Assembly: GCF_014654895.1 (NCBI RefSeq) | Contig: NZ_BNBE01000003.1 | Location: 586,501-650,500, forward strand | Length of the DNA stretch: 64,000 bases | From: Streptomyces filamentosus | GTDB lineage: Bacteria; Actinomycetota; Actinomycetes; Streptomycetales; Streptomycetaceae | Direction of reading: 5' to 3' | Shown: one piece after another, positions 49,430 through 58,091 of the stretch | How the letters are laid out: every line of letters starts with the position of its first letter | How positions within the stretch are numbered: position 1 is the stretch's first letter | Translations under genes and position numbers: made by a program | The notes under the pieces: model-generated | Databases searched by the model: none | What the model saw: only the letters and a program-made list of their open reading frames with translations | Told to the model about the DNA's origin: nothing

Positions 49430-49444
49430 CCCGGACGAGGAACC

Positions 49445-50488
49445 ATGCGCGCCACCACCATTCACGCCCCCTTCGACATGCGCGTGGAGGAGGTGCCCGA
49501 CCCCGTCGTGCAGGACCCCGCCGACGTCGTCGTGCGGGTCCTGCGCGCCTGCATCTGCGGCAGCGACCTGTGGGCCTACCGCGGCGAGTCCGCCCGGCAG
49601 CCCGGCCAGCGCATCGGCCACGAGTTCCTCGGCGTCGTCGAGGAGACCGGCTCCGAGGTCCGCGGCTTCCGGCCCGGCGACCTCGTCGTCGCCCCCTTCG
49701 TCTGGTCCGACGGCACCTGCGACTACTGCGCCGAGGGCCTCCAGACCTCCTGCCCGAACGGCGGCTTCTGGGGCTCCGCGGGCTCCGACGGCGGCCAGGG
49801 CGAGGCCGTCCGCGTCCCCTTCGGCGACGGCACCCTCGTCAAGCTGCCCGCCGACGCCGCCTCCGACGACCGGCTCCTGACCGCCCTGCTCGCCCTCTCC
49901 GACGTCATGGGCACCGGCCACCACGCCGCCCTCGGCGCGGGCGTCCGCCCCGGCTCCACCGTCGCCGTCGTCGGCGACGGCGCCGTGGGCCTCTGCGGCG
50001 TCCTCGCCGCCAAGCGGCTCGGCGCCGAGCGGATCATCGCCCTCGGCCGCCACCCCGCCCGCACCGACATCGCCCGCCTCTTCGGCGCCACCGACGTCGT
50101 CGCCGAGCGCGGCGAGGCCGCCGAGGCCGCCGTCCGCGAACTCACCGGCGGCCAGGGCGCCCACGGCGTCATCGAGGCCGTGGGCACCGAGCAGTCCATG
50201 CGGACCGCCGTGAACATCGCCCGCGACGGCGGCTCCGTCGGCTACGTCGGCGTCCCCCACGGCTCCGGCACCGGCCTCGACCTCTCCGTCATGTTCGACC
50301 GGAACATCGCCCTGCGCGGCGGCGTCGCCCCCGTCCGCGCCTACCTCCCCGAGCTGCTCGCCGACGTCCTCGACGGCCGCATCGACCCGTCCCCGGTCTT
50401 CGACCTCACCGTGGACCTCGACGGCGTCCCCGCCGGCTACCGGGCCATGGACGAGCGCACCGCCCTCAAGGTCCTCGTCAAGCCGTAG
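49445..50488 (+). CDS. Zinc-dependent medium-chain alcohol dehydrogenase
   Basis: A 347-residue MDR enzyme. Catalytic zinc ligands: CICGSD (Cys near 38) and GHEFLG (His/Glu near 60); the second-zinc loop is reduced to CDYCAEGLQTSC. The NAD(P) site is VAVVGDGAVGLCGVLAA (near 176-192). Similar proteins are alcohol/threonine-type dehydrogenases of unknown substrate. The ATG follows GAGGAACC. Its last 11 bases overlap the end of the converging CoA-transferase gene. Confidence 0.9.
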   Translation: MRATTIHAPFDMRVEEVPDPVVQDPADVVVRVLRACICGSDLWAYRGESARQPGQRIGHEFLGVVEETGSEVRGFRPGDLVVAPFVWSDGTCDYCAEGLQTSCPNGGFWGSAGSDGGQGEAVRVPFGDGTLVKLPADAASDDRLLTALLALSDVMGTGHHAALGAGVRPGSTVAVVGDGAVGLCGVLAAKRLGAERIIALGRHPARTDIARLFGATDVVAERGEAAEAAVRELTGGQGAHGVIEAVGTEQSMRTAVNIARDGGSVGYVGVPHGSGTGLDLSVMFDRNIALRGGVAPVRAYLPELLADVLDGRIDPSPVFDLTVDLDGVPAGYRAMDERTALKVLVKP

Positions 50489-51794
50489 GACCGCCCGGGG
50501 CCGCCCACACCGGGGCGTCCGCCCCCGCGACGCCCGGCGGACGCGACCAGCCCGCCGGGCCGCCCTCGTACGCCACCGGTGACACCGCGTGCCGCAGCCG
50601 CCCCAGCGGCCCCTCCGACTCCGCGAGGTGCCGCCCGGGGTCGTACCGGGGCAGTCCGTGCGTCAGCCAGTGCCCGGTCTGCGCCAGCGCGAGGCGGACC
50701 AGACGGCTGCCGCCCTCCCGCTCCTGCTCGGTCAGCGAGCGCAGCACGGCCGCCGCGAGGAGGTAGCCGCTGCCGTGGTCGAGGGCCTGTGCGGGCAGCG
50801 CGCCCGGCTCCCCGGCCGTGCCCTCCGTGACCGCGATGCCGGTGGCCACCTGCACCAGGCTGTCGAAGCCGCGCCGCCCGCCCCACGGGCCGTAGTCGCC
50901 CCAGGCCGAGAGCCGGGCGGTCACCAGACCGGGCCGGTGCAGGTCGAAGCGGTCGAGCGCGCCCGGCCGGTAGCCGGTGACCAGCACGTCGGCCGCGTCG
51001 AGGAGTTCTCCGAAGGCGCGCCGGTCCGAGGGGCTGTCCAGGTCCAGGGCGGCCGTCCGCTTCCCGACGCCGGTGTCCGCGTGCTGGTCGGGCAGTTCCG
51101 GGCTGTGCGGCGGGTCGATCCGCAGCACGTCCGCGCCGAGCAGCGCCAGGGTCCGGGTGGCGACCGGGCCCGCGATCACCCGCGTCAGGTCGAGCACCCG
51201 CAGCGGCCCGTCCGCGCGCCGCCGCGGCGCCGCCCCGTCGAGCCGCTCCCGGGTCAGCAGCGGCCGGCCGGCCACCGCCCGGCCCTGCTCGTGGGCGGCC
51301 CACTCGCCGGGCGTGCGCAGGGCGACGGCCAGACCCCCGGCCGCGTACACCGCCGCCTCCGTCTCGACGGCGGTGCGCTCGCCGATCGCCTCCGCCACCG
51401 CGTCCACGGAGTCCGCGACGCCGAGCGCGGCGAGCAGCGCGGCCTTGTGGTGCGGGTAGTTGGCATGGGTGCGGACCCAGCCGTCGGACGCCCGCCAGAG
51501 CCGCGACAGCGGCGCGAAGTTCACCGGCGCCCGCCCGTCCACCCGCAGGTGGCGCTCGCTCACGAAGGCGGTCGCCACCGCCCCGTCGTCCACCCGTACG
51601 GGCCCCGGAAGCCCGGCCCGCTCCACCGCCGCGAGCCCGCAGACCGCCACCGTCGCCCGCGCCAGGTCCATCACCGGCAGCCGGGCGGGCAGCAGTCCCG
51701 ACACCCCGCCGAACTCCACCCGGTCGACCAGGGCGGGATCGCCGCCCAGGACCGCCCACAGCGCTTCCGTACCGCTCCGTACCGTGCTTTCCAT
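50478..51794 (-). CDS. CoA transferase (CaiB/BaiF, family III), apparently permuted
   Basis: A 438-residue protein in which the family order appears to be reversed. The usual N-terminal signature LRVLDLTRVIAGPVATRTLALLGADVLRIDPP, in part, starts only near residue 222, followed by GKRTAALDL and ADVLVTGYRPGAL, whereas residues 90-215 resemble the C-terminal half (DGWVRTHANYPHHKAALL, LRTPGEWAAHEQGRAV). An aspartate candidate for the nucleophile lies in DQHADTGVGKR. The ATG at 51794 gives a sensible N-terminus. The enzyme would transfer CoA between acids. Confidence 0.78.
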   Translation of the reverse strand: MESTVRSGTEALWAVLGGDPALVDRVEFGGVSGLLPARLPVMDLARATVAVCGLAAVERAGLPGPVRVDDGAVATAFVSERHLRVDGRAPVNFAPLSRLWRASDGWVRTHANYPHHKAALLAALGVADSVDAVAEAIGERTAVETEAAVYAAGGLAVALRTPGEWAAHEQGRAVAGRPLLTRERLDGAAPRRRADGPLRVLDLTRVIAGPVATRTLALLGADVLRIDPPHSPELPDQHADTGVGKRTAALDLDSPSDRRAFGELLDAADVLVTGYRPGALDRFDLHRPGLVTARLSAWGDYGPWGGRRGFDSLVQVATGIAVTEGTAGEPGALPAQALDHGSGYLLAAAVLRSLTEQEREGGSRLVRLALAQTGHWLTHGLPRYDPGRHLAESEGPLGRLRHAVSPVAYEGGPAGWSRPPGVAGADAPVWAAPGGPTA

Positions 51795-51804
51795 GCCCGC
51801 ACTA

Positions 51805-51819
51805 TGGCACTGAGTGCCA
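51805..51819. promoter_or_regulatory. Palindrome TGGCAC-TGA-GTGCCA before the CoA-transferase gene
   Basis: Perfect 6-bp arms with a 3-bp centre, 11-25 bp before the ATG. On the minus strand CATAGT next to it could be a -10, which would make the message nearly leaderless and the palindrome an operator. Confidence 0.5.
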
Positions 51820-51870
51820 CCCCTGGACGCGGAAAGGGCCCCGATGTGGCACACCACACCGGGGCCCGCC

Positions 51871-51934
51871 GACGTCAGGACGTCAGCGCCTCAGCACCTC
51901 ACGACGTCAGGAGGTCGGCACCTCAGGACGTCAG
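51871..51934. repeat. Four copies of GACGTCAG around the subtilase stop codon
   Basis: Copies at 51871, 51879, 51903 and 51927 (8 bp each), mixed with CACCTCA variants. The last copy covers the stop codon of the protease. Small slippage-type repeat of unknown effect. Confidence 0.6.
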
Positions 51935-53475
51935 CGCTTGCGGACGGCGTCCAGCGCGTCCACCAGACCGGCCCCGTAGAAGCCGTTCTTCTGCTTGCCG
52001 CCCTCGCAGACGGCGTCGATCTTGCCGTCGCCCTCGATGTCGTACGGGTTGGTGCACGCGTGCTCGTCGGCCTGCGCGTACAGCAGCGCCTTCAGCGCGG
52101 CCGGGCTCGCCTTCGGGTGCGTCGACTTCAGCAGCGCGAGCACACCGGCGGCGTGCGGCGACGCCATCGACGTGCCGCCCTTGTAGACGTAGCCGCCGTT
52201 GACCGTGGTCGACAGGATCAGACCGTTGGTGGCCGGGGCCTCCGGGGTCTGGTAGGCGGTGCGGTCGCCACCGGGGGCGGCGACGTCGACCACGCCCAGG
52301 CCGTAGTTCGAGTAGGACGCCTTCAGGCCCTTCGCGCCGGTCGCGGAGACCGTCACGACGCCCGGCAGCTGCGCCGGGTAGTCGTAGCACTCGCTCGGGT
52401 CGATGATCCGGTCGCCCGGAGTGGTGTCGTTCGGGCTGGAGTTGTCCAGGATCGCGTCCGACGCGAGGTCGAACTTGGAGTTGCCGGCCGCGGCCACGTT
52501 GACCGTGCCCTTCTTCTCCGCGTACCGGGTGGCCCGGGTGACCGCCTCGATGAGGGCCTTCTGGTCCTCGTCCGTCTTGCAGGCGAACATCCACGGGTCG
52601 GTGTAGTAGCTGTTGTTCGTGATGTCGACGCCGTGCTCGGCCGCCCACACGAAGCCGCAGACCACGGCCTCGGTGTAGAAGTAGCCGTCCGGGGTGGACA
52701 CCTTGATGCCGGCGATCTTCACGCCCGGCGCGACACCGGTGACGCCGACGCCGTTCTTGGCGGCGCCGACCGTGCCGGCGACGTGCGTGCCGTGGTCCGA
52801 CTCGCCCGGCTTCGGACGCCACGAACCGGCGGTGGTGTCCGGCTTGCCGGAGACGCAGTTGGCGGACGCCTTCGCGTCGAAGTTCGGCGCCAGGTCCGGG
52901 TGGGTGTCGTCCACGCCCGTGTCGATGACGCCGACCGTCACCCGGCTGCTGCCGAGGGTCTTCTCGTGGGCCTTGTCGGCCTTGATGGCCGGCAGGTCCC
53001 ACTGCAGGGGCTCCAGCGGGTCCTGCCCGTCCGTGGCGCTCGCGGCGGCGGCGGTGGCCTCGGCGGCGGTCAGCTCCTGCGAGCCGCCGCCGACCGAGTC
53101 GTCGCCCTGCACCGAGAGCGGGGCGGTCCGGGTCGCGCCCGCCGACACCACGCCGCGCGCCGTGCGGATCTGCTGCGCGAAGGCGGGGTTCTGCGAGTGG
53201 ACGACGACGACGCCTATCTGGTCGTACGCGACGACGACCTCGCCGCCCGCGGCGGCTATCGCCTTCTTCACCGAGGCGGCGGTCTTGCGACCCCCCTCGA
53301 CGTTGACGACGTACGAGAGCTTCTCGCCCGTCGCCACGGCGGTGGCGGCCGCCGGGGCATCGCTCAGCTCCGCGGCGGAGGCGGCGCCGGAGGGAAGGAA
53401 GCCGAGCGAAGCGGTGAGCGCGAGACCAGCAGGCAGAGCAAGTGCCCGGCCGCGCCTCGATCCCAGATGAGCCAT
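51931..53475 (-). CDS. Secreted subtilisin-like serine protease (S8 family)
   Basis: A 514-residue exported protease. Signal peptide 1-35 (RRGRALALPAGLALTASLGFLP, cut near SAA-AE), a propeptide with inhibitor I9 fold to about 155, then the catalytic domain with Asp185 (VIDTGVDD), His228 (DHGTHVAG), Asn332 (AAAGNS) and Ser436 (GGTSMASP). Four to six cysteines suggest disulfides. The C-terminal region ends in IDAVCEGGKQKNGFYGAGLVDALDAVRKR, in part a calcium-like or P-domain-free end. The start is the ATG at 53475. Corresponds in place to the S. coelicolor SCO1824 protease, which is linked to development (recalled). Confidence 0.93.
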   Translation of the reverse strand: MAHLGSRRGRALALPAGLALTASLGFLPSGAASAAELSDAPAAATAVATGEKLSYVVNVEGGRKTAASVKKAIAAAGGEVVVAYDQIGVVVVHSQNPAFAQQIRTARGVVSAGATRTAPLSVQGDDSVGGGSQELTAAEATAAAASATDGQDPLEPLQWDLPAIKADKAHEKTLGSSRVTVGVIDTGVDDTHPDLAPNFDAKASANCVSGKPDTTAGSWRPKPGESDHGTHVAGTVGAAKNGVGVTGVAPGVKIAGIKVSTPDGYFYTEAVVCGFVWAAEHGVDITNNSYYTDPWMFACKTDEDQKALIEAVTRATRYAEKKGTVNVAAAGNSKFDLASDAILDNSSPNDTTPGDRIIDPSECYDYPAQLPGVVTVSATGAKGLKASYSNYGLGVVDVAAPGGDRTAYQTPEAPATNGLILSTTVNGGYVYKGGTSMASPHAAGVLALLKSTHPKASPAALKALLYAQADEHACTNPYDIEGDGKIDAVCEGGKQKNGFYGAGLVDALDAVRKR

Positions 53476-53750
53476 GGGTTCTCCACATCATCCGTCTGTA
53501 CCGCCCGGACGCGGGGTTGCGCGCGGGCGGGTGCATGACGGCTGAAGCTATCGCCGATCTTCCCTGCTCATCAATGAGTTGAGAGGGGCTGATGAAGATT
53601 TCCTGAAGAAATTCTTTCCGCTGAACCGCTTCGCATCCGGCGCCGTGCCGTTGAGCAGGGGAGGGGCTCCGGCCGGAGCCTCCCGCTCCCGCACCCCAGG
53701 TGAGGTCCCCGTTGATCCAGCCGTCCGCCCCCGCGTCACGAGGAGATTCC

Positions 53751-54155
53751 GTGGCTACCGAAGCAGTACCACCGCAGAGAAAGGCCACCGAGACCGCTCC
53801 CGGTCCCGGCCCCGGTTCCGATCCCGGTCCCGGTCCCGCCCGGCCCACCACGGAGCAGTTCGTCGAGGTCCAGCAGAGCGAGGAGTTCGGCGAACTCCGC
53901 CGCACCTACCGCTCCTTCGCCTTCCCCCTGACGGTCGCCTTCATCACCTGGTACCTGCTCTACGTGCTGCTCTCCAACTACGCGGGCGACTTCATGGGCA
54001 CCCGCCTGTTCGGCAACATCAACGTGGCGCTCGTCCTGGGCCTCGGCCAGTTCGCCACCACCTTCCTCATCGCCTGGCTCTACTCCCGCCACGCCGCGCT
54101 CCGCCTCGACCCCAAGGGCGAGGCCATCAAGGCCCGTATGGAGGGCGACGCATGA
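53751..54155 (+). CDS. DUF485 small membrane protein
   Basis: 134 residues: an N-terminal Pro/Gly-rich cytoplasmic stretch (PGPGPGSDPGPGPARP), then two helices (FAFPLTVAFITWYLLYVLLS about 58-77 and VALVLGLGQFATTFLIAWLYS about 93-113), the YjcH/DUF485 pattern. Always paired with the symporter gene downstream, whose ATG overlaps its stop. The start is the GTG at 53751 after AGGAG. The upstream gap 53476-53750 has a palindrome GGAGGGGCTCC/GGAGCCTCCC at 53660-53687, but no gene. Confidence 0.88.
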   Translation: MATEAVPPQRKATETAPGPGPGSDPGPGPARPTTEQFVEVQQSEEFGELRRTYRSFAFPLTVAFITWYLLYVLLSNYAGDFMGTRLFGNINVALVLGLGQFATTFLIAWLYSRHAALRLDPKGEAIKARMEGDA

Positions 54156-55801
54156 GCACCCCTGCCGCCCCCCTCCTGCTCGCCGCCGGCGACGCCACCA
54201 CCGAGCACCGCCCGCTGATCATCGGCCTCTTCGCCGCCTTCGTGATCGCCACCCTGGCCATCACCGTCTGGGCCGGCCGGCAGACCCGCAGCACCGCCGA
54301 CTTCTACGCCGGCGGCGGCCAGTTCACCGGCTTCCAGAACGGCCTCGCGATCTCCGGCGACTACATGTCCGCCGCGTCCTTCCTCGGCATCAGCGGCGCC
54401 ATCGCCCTCTTCGGCTACGACGGCTTCCTCTACTCCATCGGCTTCCTCGTCGCCTGGCTCGTCGCCCTGCTCCTGGTCGCCGAACCGCTGCGCAACTCCG
54501 GCCGCTTCACCATGGGCGACGTCCTCGCCTACCGGATGCGCCAGCGCCCCGTCCGCACCGCCGCCGGCACCTCCACCATCGTGGTCTCGATCTTCTACCT
54601 GCTCGCGCAGATGGCCGGCGCCGGCGTCCTCGTCTCGCTGCTCCTCGGCATCAAGAGCGACGGCGGCAAGATCGCGATCGTCGCCCTGGTCGGCGTCCTG
54701 ATGATCGTCTACGTCACCATCGGCGGCATGAAGGGCACCACCTGGGTGCAGATGGTGAAGGCGGTGCTCCTCATCGTCGGCACCCTCCTCATCACCTTCC
54801 TCATCCTGCTGAAGTTCGACTTCAACCTGTCGTCCCTGCTCGGCGCCGCCGCCGACAACAGCGGCGCGGGCGCCGCCTTCCTGGAACCCGGCCTCAAGTA
54901 CGGCGTCAGCGCCACCTCGAAGCTCGACTTCCTCTCCCTCGGCATCGCCCTCGTCCTCGGCACCGCGGGACTGCCGCACATCCTCATCCGCTTCTACACG
55001 GTGCCCACCGCCAAGGCCGCCCGGAAGTCGGTCAACTGGGCCATCGGCATCATCGGCGCCTTCTACCTGATGACGATCGTCCTCGGCTTCGGCGCCGCCG
55101 CCCTGCTCAGCAGCAAGACCATCCGGGAGTCCAACCCCTCGGGCAACACGGCGGCCCCGCTCACCGCCCTGGAGGTCGGCGGCGGTGCCGGCTCCACCGG
55201 CGGCGCGATCCTCCTCGCCGTCATCTCGGCCGTCGCCTTCGCCACCATCCTCGCCGTGGTCGCCGGCCTCACCCTGGCCTCCTCCTCGTCCTTCGCCCAC
55301 GACATCTACGCCAACGTGATCAAGCGCGGGAAGGCCACCGAGAAGCAGGAGATGCGGGCCGCCCGCCTGGCCACCGTCCTCGTCGGCGTCGTCTCGATCG
55401 GCCTCGGCGCCCTCGCCCGCGACCTCAACGTCGCCGGCCTGGTCGCCCTCGCCTTCGCGGTCGCCGCCTCGGCCAACCTGCCGACGATCCTCTACTCGCT
55501 CTTCTGGAAGCGGTTCACCACCCAGGGCGCGCTCTGGTCGATCTACGGCGGCCTGGTCTCCTCCGTCGTCCTCGTCCTCTTCTCCCCGGTCGTCTCCGGC
55601 GGGAAGAACTCCATGTTCAAGGGCGTCGACTTCCACTGGTTCCCGCTGGAGAACCCGGGCCTGGTCTCCATCCCGCTCGGCTTCCTCCTCGGCTGGCTCG
55701 GCTCCCTCCTCTCCAAGGAGGAGCCCGACCGGGGCAAGTACGCCGAGCTGGAGGTCAAGTCCCTCACCGGCGTCGGCACCGCCGCCGCGGTCGAGCACTG
55801 A
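54152..55801 (+). CDS. actP: Cation/acetate symporter (SSS family)
   Basis: A 549-residue sodium:solute symporter with about 13 helices. FYAGGGQFTGFQNGLAISGDYMSAASFLGISG (split near 50-80) matches the ActP/MctC signature, and LGTAGLPHILIRFYTVP is the second conserved region, found in acetate, propionate and pyruvate carriers. Works with the DUF485 protein in front (ATGA overlap). A strong terminator follows 72 bp after the stop. Regulation is not visible. The symbol is by family; carriers for other short acids (MctC) cannot be excluded. Confidence 0.87.
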   Translation: MSTPAAPLLLAAGDATTEHRPLIIGLFAAFVIATLAITVWAGRQTRSTADFYAGGGQFTGFQNGLAISGDYMSAASFLGISGAIALFGYDGFLYSIGFLVAWLVALLLVAEPLRNSGRFTMGDVLAYRMRQRPVRTAAGTSTIVVSIFYLLAQMAGAGVLVSLLLGIKSDGGKIAIVALVGVLMIVYVTIGGMKGTTWVQMVKAVLLIVGTLLITFLILLKFDFNLSSLLGAAADNSGAGAAFLEPGLKYGVSATSKLDFLSLGIALVLGTAGLPHILIRFYTVPTAKAARKSVNWAIGIIGAFYLMTIVLGFGAAALLSSKTIRESNPSGNTAAPLTALEVGGGAGSTGGAILLAVISAVAFATILAVVAGLTLASSSSFAHDIYANVIKRGKATEKQEMRAARLATVLVGVVSIGLGALARDLNVAGLVALAFAVAASANLPTILYSLFWKRFTTQGALWSIYGGLVSSVVLVLFSPVVSGGKNSMFKGVDFHWFPLENPGLVSIPLGFLLGWLGSLLSKEEPDRGKYAELEVKSLTGVGTAAAVEH

Positions 55802-55873
55802 CCGGGTCCGCGCGCTGACCGGCGGGCCCGTCCGGACCGCAGCGCAGTCGCCCGTATACGTTCCGCAGCGATC

Positions 55874-55911
55874 CACCGGCCGCGTCGTAGAGTTCTACGA
55901 CGCGGCCGGTG
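55874..55911 (+). terminator. Terminator hairpin after the symporter, 17-bp perfect stem
   Basis: CACCGGCCGCGTCGTAG (55874-55890) and its exact complement (55895-55911) around an AGTT tetraloop. Confidence 0.78.
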
Positions 55912-56002
55912 CCGTCCTCGTGACAATCGGCCCGTGCCCCGTGTCCGACCGGTCACGTAGGCTCGGACGAGAAGCCAACCTGGAGAAGAGGAGGGGGGAC
56001 CG

Positions 56003-57004
56003 GTGCTCCTCGACACGTACGGCCGCATCGCCACCGACCTGCGGGTTTCCCTCACCGATCGGTGCAATCTGCGGTGCACCTACTGCATGCCCGAAGAGGG
56101 CCTGCAATGGCTCGCCAAGCCCGACCTCCTCACCGACGACGAGATCGTCCGGCTGATCCGGATCGCCGTCACCGACCTCGGCGTCACCGAGGTCCGCTTC
56201 ACCGGCGGCGAACCGCTGCTCCGCCCCGGCCTCGTCGGGATCGTCGAGCGCTGCGCCGCCCTGGAGCCCCGCCCGAGGATGTCCCTGACGACCAACGGCA
56301 TCGGACTCAAGCGCACCGCCGCCGCCCTCAGGGCCGCGGGCCTCGACCGGGTCAACGTCTCGCTGGACACCCTGCGCCCCGAGGTCTTCAAGACCCTCAC
56401 CCGCCGCGACCGCCACCACGACGTCCTCGACGGCATGGCCGCCGCCCGCGACGCCGGCCTCACCCCGGTGAAGGTCAACGCCGTCCTGATGCCGGGGCTC
56501 AACGAGGACGAGGCCCCCGACCTGCTCGCCTGGGCGATGGAGGAGGGGTACGAGCTCCGCTTCATCGAGCAGATGCCGCTCGACGCCCAGCACGGCTGGA
56601 AGCGCGACGGCATGATCACCGCCGGGGACATCCTGGAGTCCCTCCGCACCCGCTTCACCCTCACCCCCGAGGGCGACGGGGAGCGCGGCTCCGCCCCGGC
56701 CGAGCGCTGGGTCGTCGACGGCGGGCCGCACACGGTCGGCGTGATCGCCTCCGTCACCCGCCCGTTCTGCCGCGCCTGCGACCGCACCCGGCTCACCGCC
56801 GACGGCCAGATCCGCACCTGCCTCTTCGCCACCGAGGAGACCGACCTGCGGGCCGCCCTCCGCGCGGACGCGCCGTCCCCCGCCTCGGACGCCGCCGTCG
56901 CCGAGCTGTGGAAGAAGGCCATGTGGGGGAAGAAGGCGGGCTCGGGCCTCGACGACCCGAGCTTCCTCCAGCCGGACCGCCCGATGTCGGCGATCGGCGG
57001 CTGA
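56003..57004 (+). CDS. moaA: GTP 3',8-cyclase (molybdenum cofactor biosynthesis)
   Basis: Radical-SAM enzyme that, with MoaC, turns GTP into cyclic pyranopterin monophosphate. The 333-residue protein has the SAM cluster CNLRCTYC (Cys21, 25, 28), the GGEPLL motif (69-74), and the C-terminal cluster CRACDRTRLTADGQIRTC (Cys256, 259, 273), and ends in GG (SAIGG), needed for activity. The GTG start follows GGAGGGGGG. No other moa gene lies beside it. About 65 bp of GC-rich spacer lies between the symporter terminator and this gene. Confidence 0.95.
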   Translation: MLLDTYGRIATDLRVSLTDRCNLRCTYCMPEEGLQWLAKPDLLTDDEIVRLIRIAVTDLGVTEVRFTGGEPLLRPGLVGIVERCAALEPRPRMSLTTNGIGLKRTAAALRAAGLDRVNVSLDTLRPEVFKTLTRRDRHHDVLDGMAAARDAGLTPVKVNAVLMPGLNEDEAPDLLAWAMEEGYELRFIEQMPLDAQHGWKRDGMITAGDILESLRTRFTLTPEGDGERGSAPAERWVVDGGPHTVGVIASVTRPFCRACDRTRLTADGQIRTCLFATEETDLRAALRADAPSPASDAAVAELWKKAMWGKKAGSGLDDPSFLQPDRPMSAIGG

Positions 57005-57086
57005 GACCCCGGCGGGCGATGGGCGGCAGACTCCTCGGGGGGCGATCGGGCGGCCGCCCCCCCGGGGGGTGATCGGCGGCCGAGGC

Positions 57087-57103
57087 CCCTGTCGACGACA
57101 GGG
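57087..57103. terminator. Small convergent hairpin between moaA and a zinc-binding-like gene
   Basis: CCCTGTC/GACAGGG (7 bp) with a 3-nt loop, in the 111-bp gap 57005-57115. Two imperfect copies of a CGGGGGG-GATCGG-CGGCCG unit lie just before it (57036-57081). Confidence 0.45.
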
Positions 57104-57115
57104 ACCGGGCCCCCG

Positions 57116-57346
57116 TCAGTGCCCGGAGTCCGCGTCCCCTTCGGCCTCCCACGCGGCGAAGGACACGACGTCCTTCAGGAATCCCCGCACCCCCAGGAAC
57201 TGCGACAGGTGCTCGCGGTGCTCCTCGCACGCGAGCCACGTCTTGCGCCGCTCCGGCGTGTGCAGCTTGGGGTTGTTCCAGAGGAGGACCCAGACGGCTT
57301 CGGTCCGGCATCCCTTGGCGGAACAGATCGGCTTCTCTTCGCTCAC
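57116..57346 (-). CDS. Small conserved acidic protein with a CxxxxC motif
   Basis: 76 residues: EEKPICSAKGCRTEAVWVLLWNNPKLHTPERRKTWLACEEHREHL...; Cys pairs at 8/13 and Cys-x2-His near 40-45 suggest a zinc site. It is common next to moaA and tyrS in Streptomyces, and I do not know a function. The GTG at 57346 is the likely start, judged from the conserved sequence; the frame continues upstream to 57418 through a hairpin. Ribosome site weak. Confidence 0.7.
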   Translation of the reverse strand: MSEEKPICSAKGCRTEAVWVLLWNNPKLHTPERRKTWLACEEHREHLSQFLGVRGFLKDVVSFAAWEAEGDADSGH

Positions 57347-57383
57347 TGGACCATTGATCACCCGGTCATTGTCCAGCAAGGGC

Positions 57384-57419
57384 GATGCCGAGCAGCCACG
57401 GGGGGAGCTGCCCGGCATC
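57384..57419 (-). promoter_or_regulatory. Hairpin between the DUF3099 and small zinc-type genes
   Basis: GATGCCGAGCAGC (57384-57396) and GCTGCCCGGCATC (57407-57419) pair with one mismatch. It may end transcription from the DUF3099 gene or act as leader structure of the next gene. The remaining gap 57420-57586 has no feature. Confidence 0.45.
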
Positions 57420-57586
57420 GGTCCGTCGCTCCGACGGGGGATGCGGAGCGCGTACGCAGTATGTCACGGCACCCCGGGTGCGGTGCACCGGAACTTCACG
57501 ATTGATCTGAGCTTTTCCTGAGGTTCCCGCAGCCCTTCCCGCCACGCTCCGTCACCGGCCCGGGCGGCCCCGCCGCGGCCGCTCCC

Positions 57587-57919
57587 TCAGGTGCGTTCCG
57601 CTCCGGGTTCCGCCGGGCCGTCGCCCGCCCCGAGCGCCGGCCGCACCGGCGCCGGCATGAAGGTCGAGGGGAGCGAAGGGGCGCTCTCGCGGCCCGCGTT
57701 GGCGATCACCACCGCGATGTACGGCAGGAGCACGCCGAGCGCCAGCGCCACGACCGCCACGTGCCGTTCCACGTTCCACAGCACCGCCGCGGCGATCACG
57801 GAGAGCGTCCGCACCGACATGGAGATGACGTACCTCCGCTGCCTGCCCCGGACGTCGTCCGCGAGCCCCTGCCGGGCCCCGGTGATCCGGAAGACCTCGG
57901 GTCCGCCCTGCTTCCGCAT
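57587..57919 (-). CDS. DUF3099 membrane protein
   Basis: 110 residues with a short basic N-terminus (RKQGGPEVFRITGARQGLADD), two transmembrane helices (about 32-49 and 55-74), and an Ala/Pro-rich C-terminal tail. The FRITGA opening and the RYVISMSVRT segment are typical of the DUF3099 family, which is restricted to actinobacteria and has no known function. The ATG follows GGTGGAACACG. Confidence 0.75.
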   Translation of the reverse strand: MRKQGGPEVFRITGARQGLADDVRGRQRRYVISMSVRTLSVIAAAVLWNVERHVAVVALALGVLLPYIAVVIANAGRESAPSLPSTFMPAPVRPALGAGDGPAEPGAERT

Positions 57920-58091
57920 CGTGTTCCACCACCCGCCGCTCGCGCCGGGCGCTCCCCGGGCCCGGACCTCGCACCACCGTACGCCCACCCCTCCGGACGG
58001 ACGAGACCGGGGCACGGACGGCGGCGCCCGACATGCGCCGTATGGCCGAGGGAACGAGACTGGGGCCACACCCGCACGAGGAGGCACGGAC

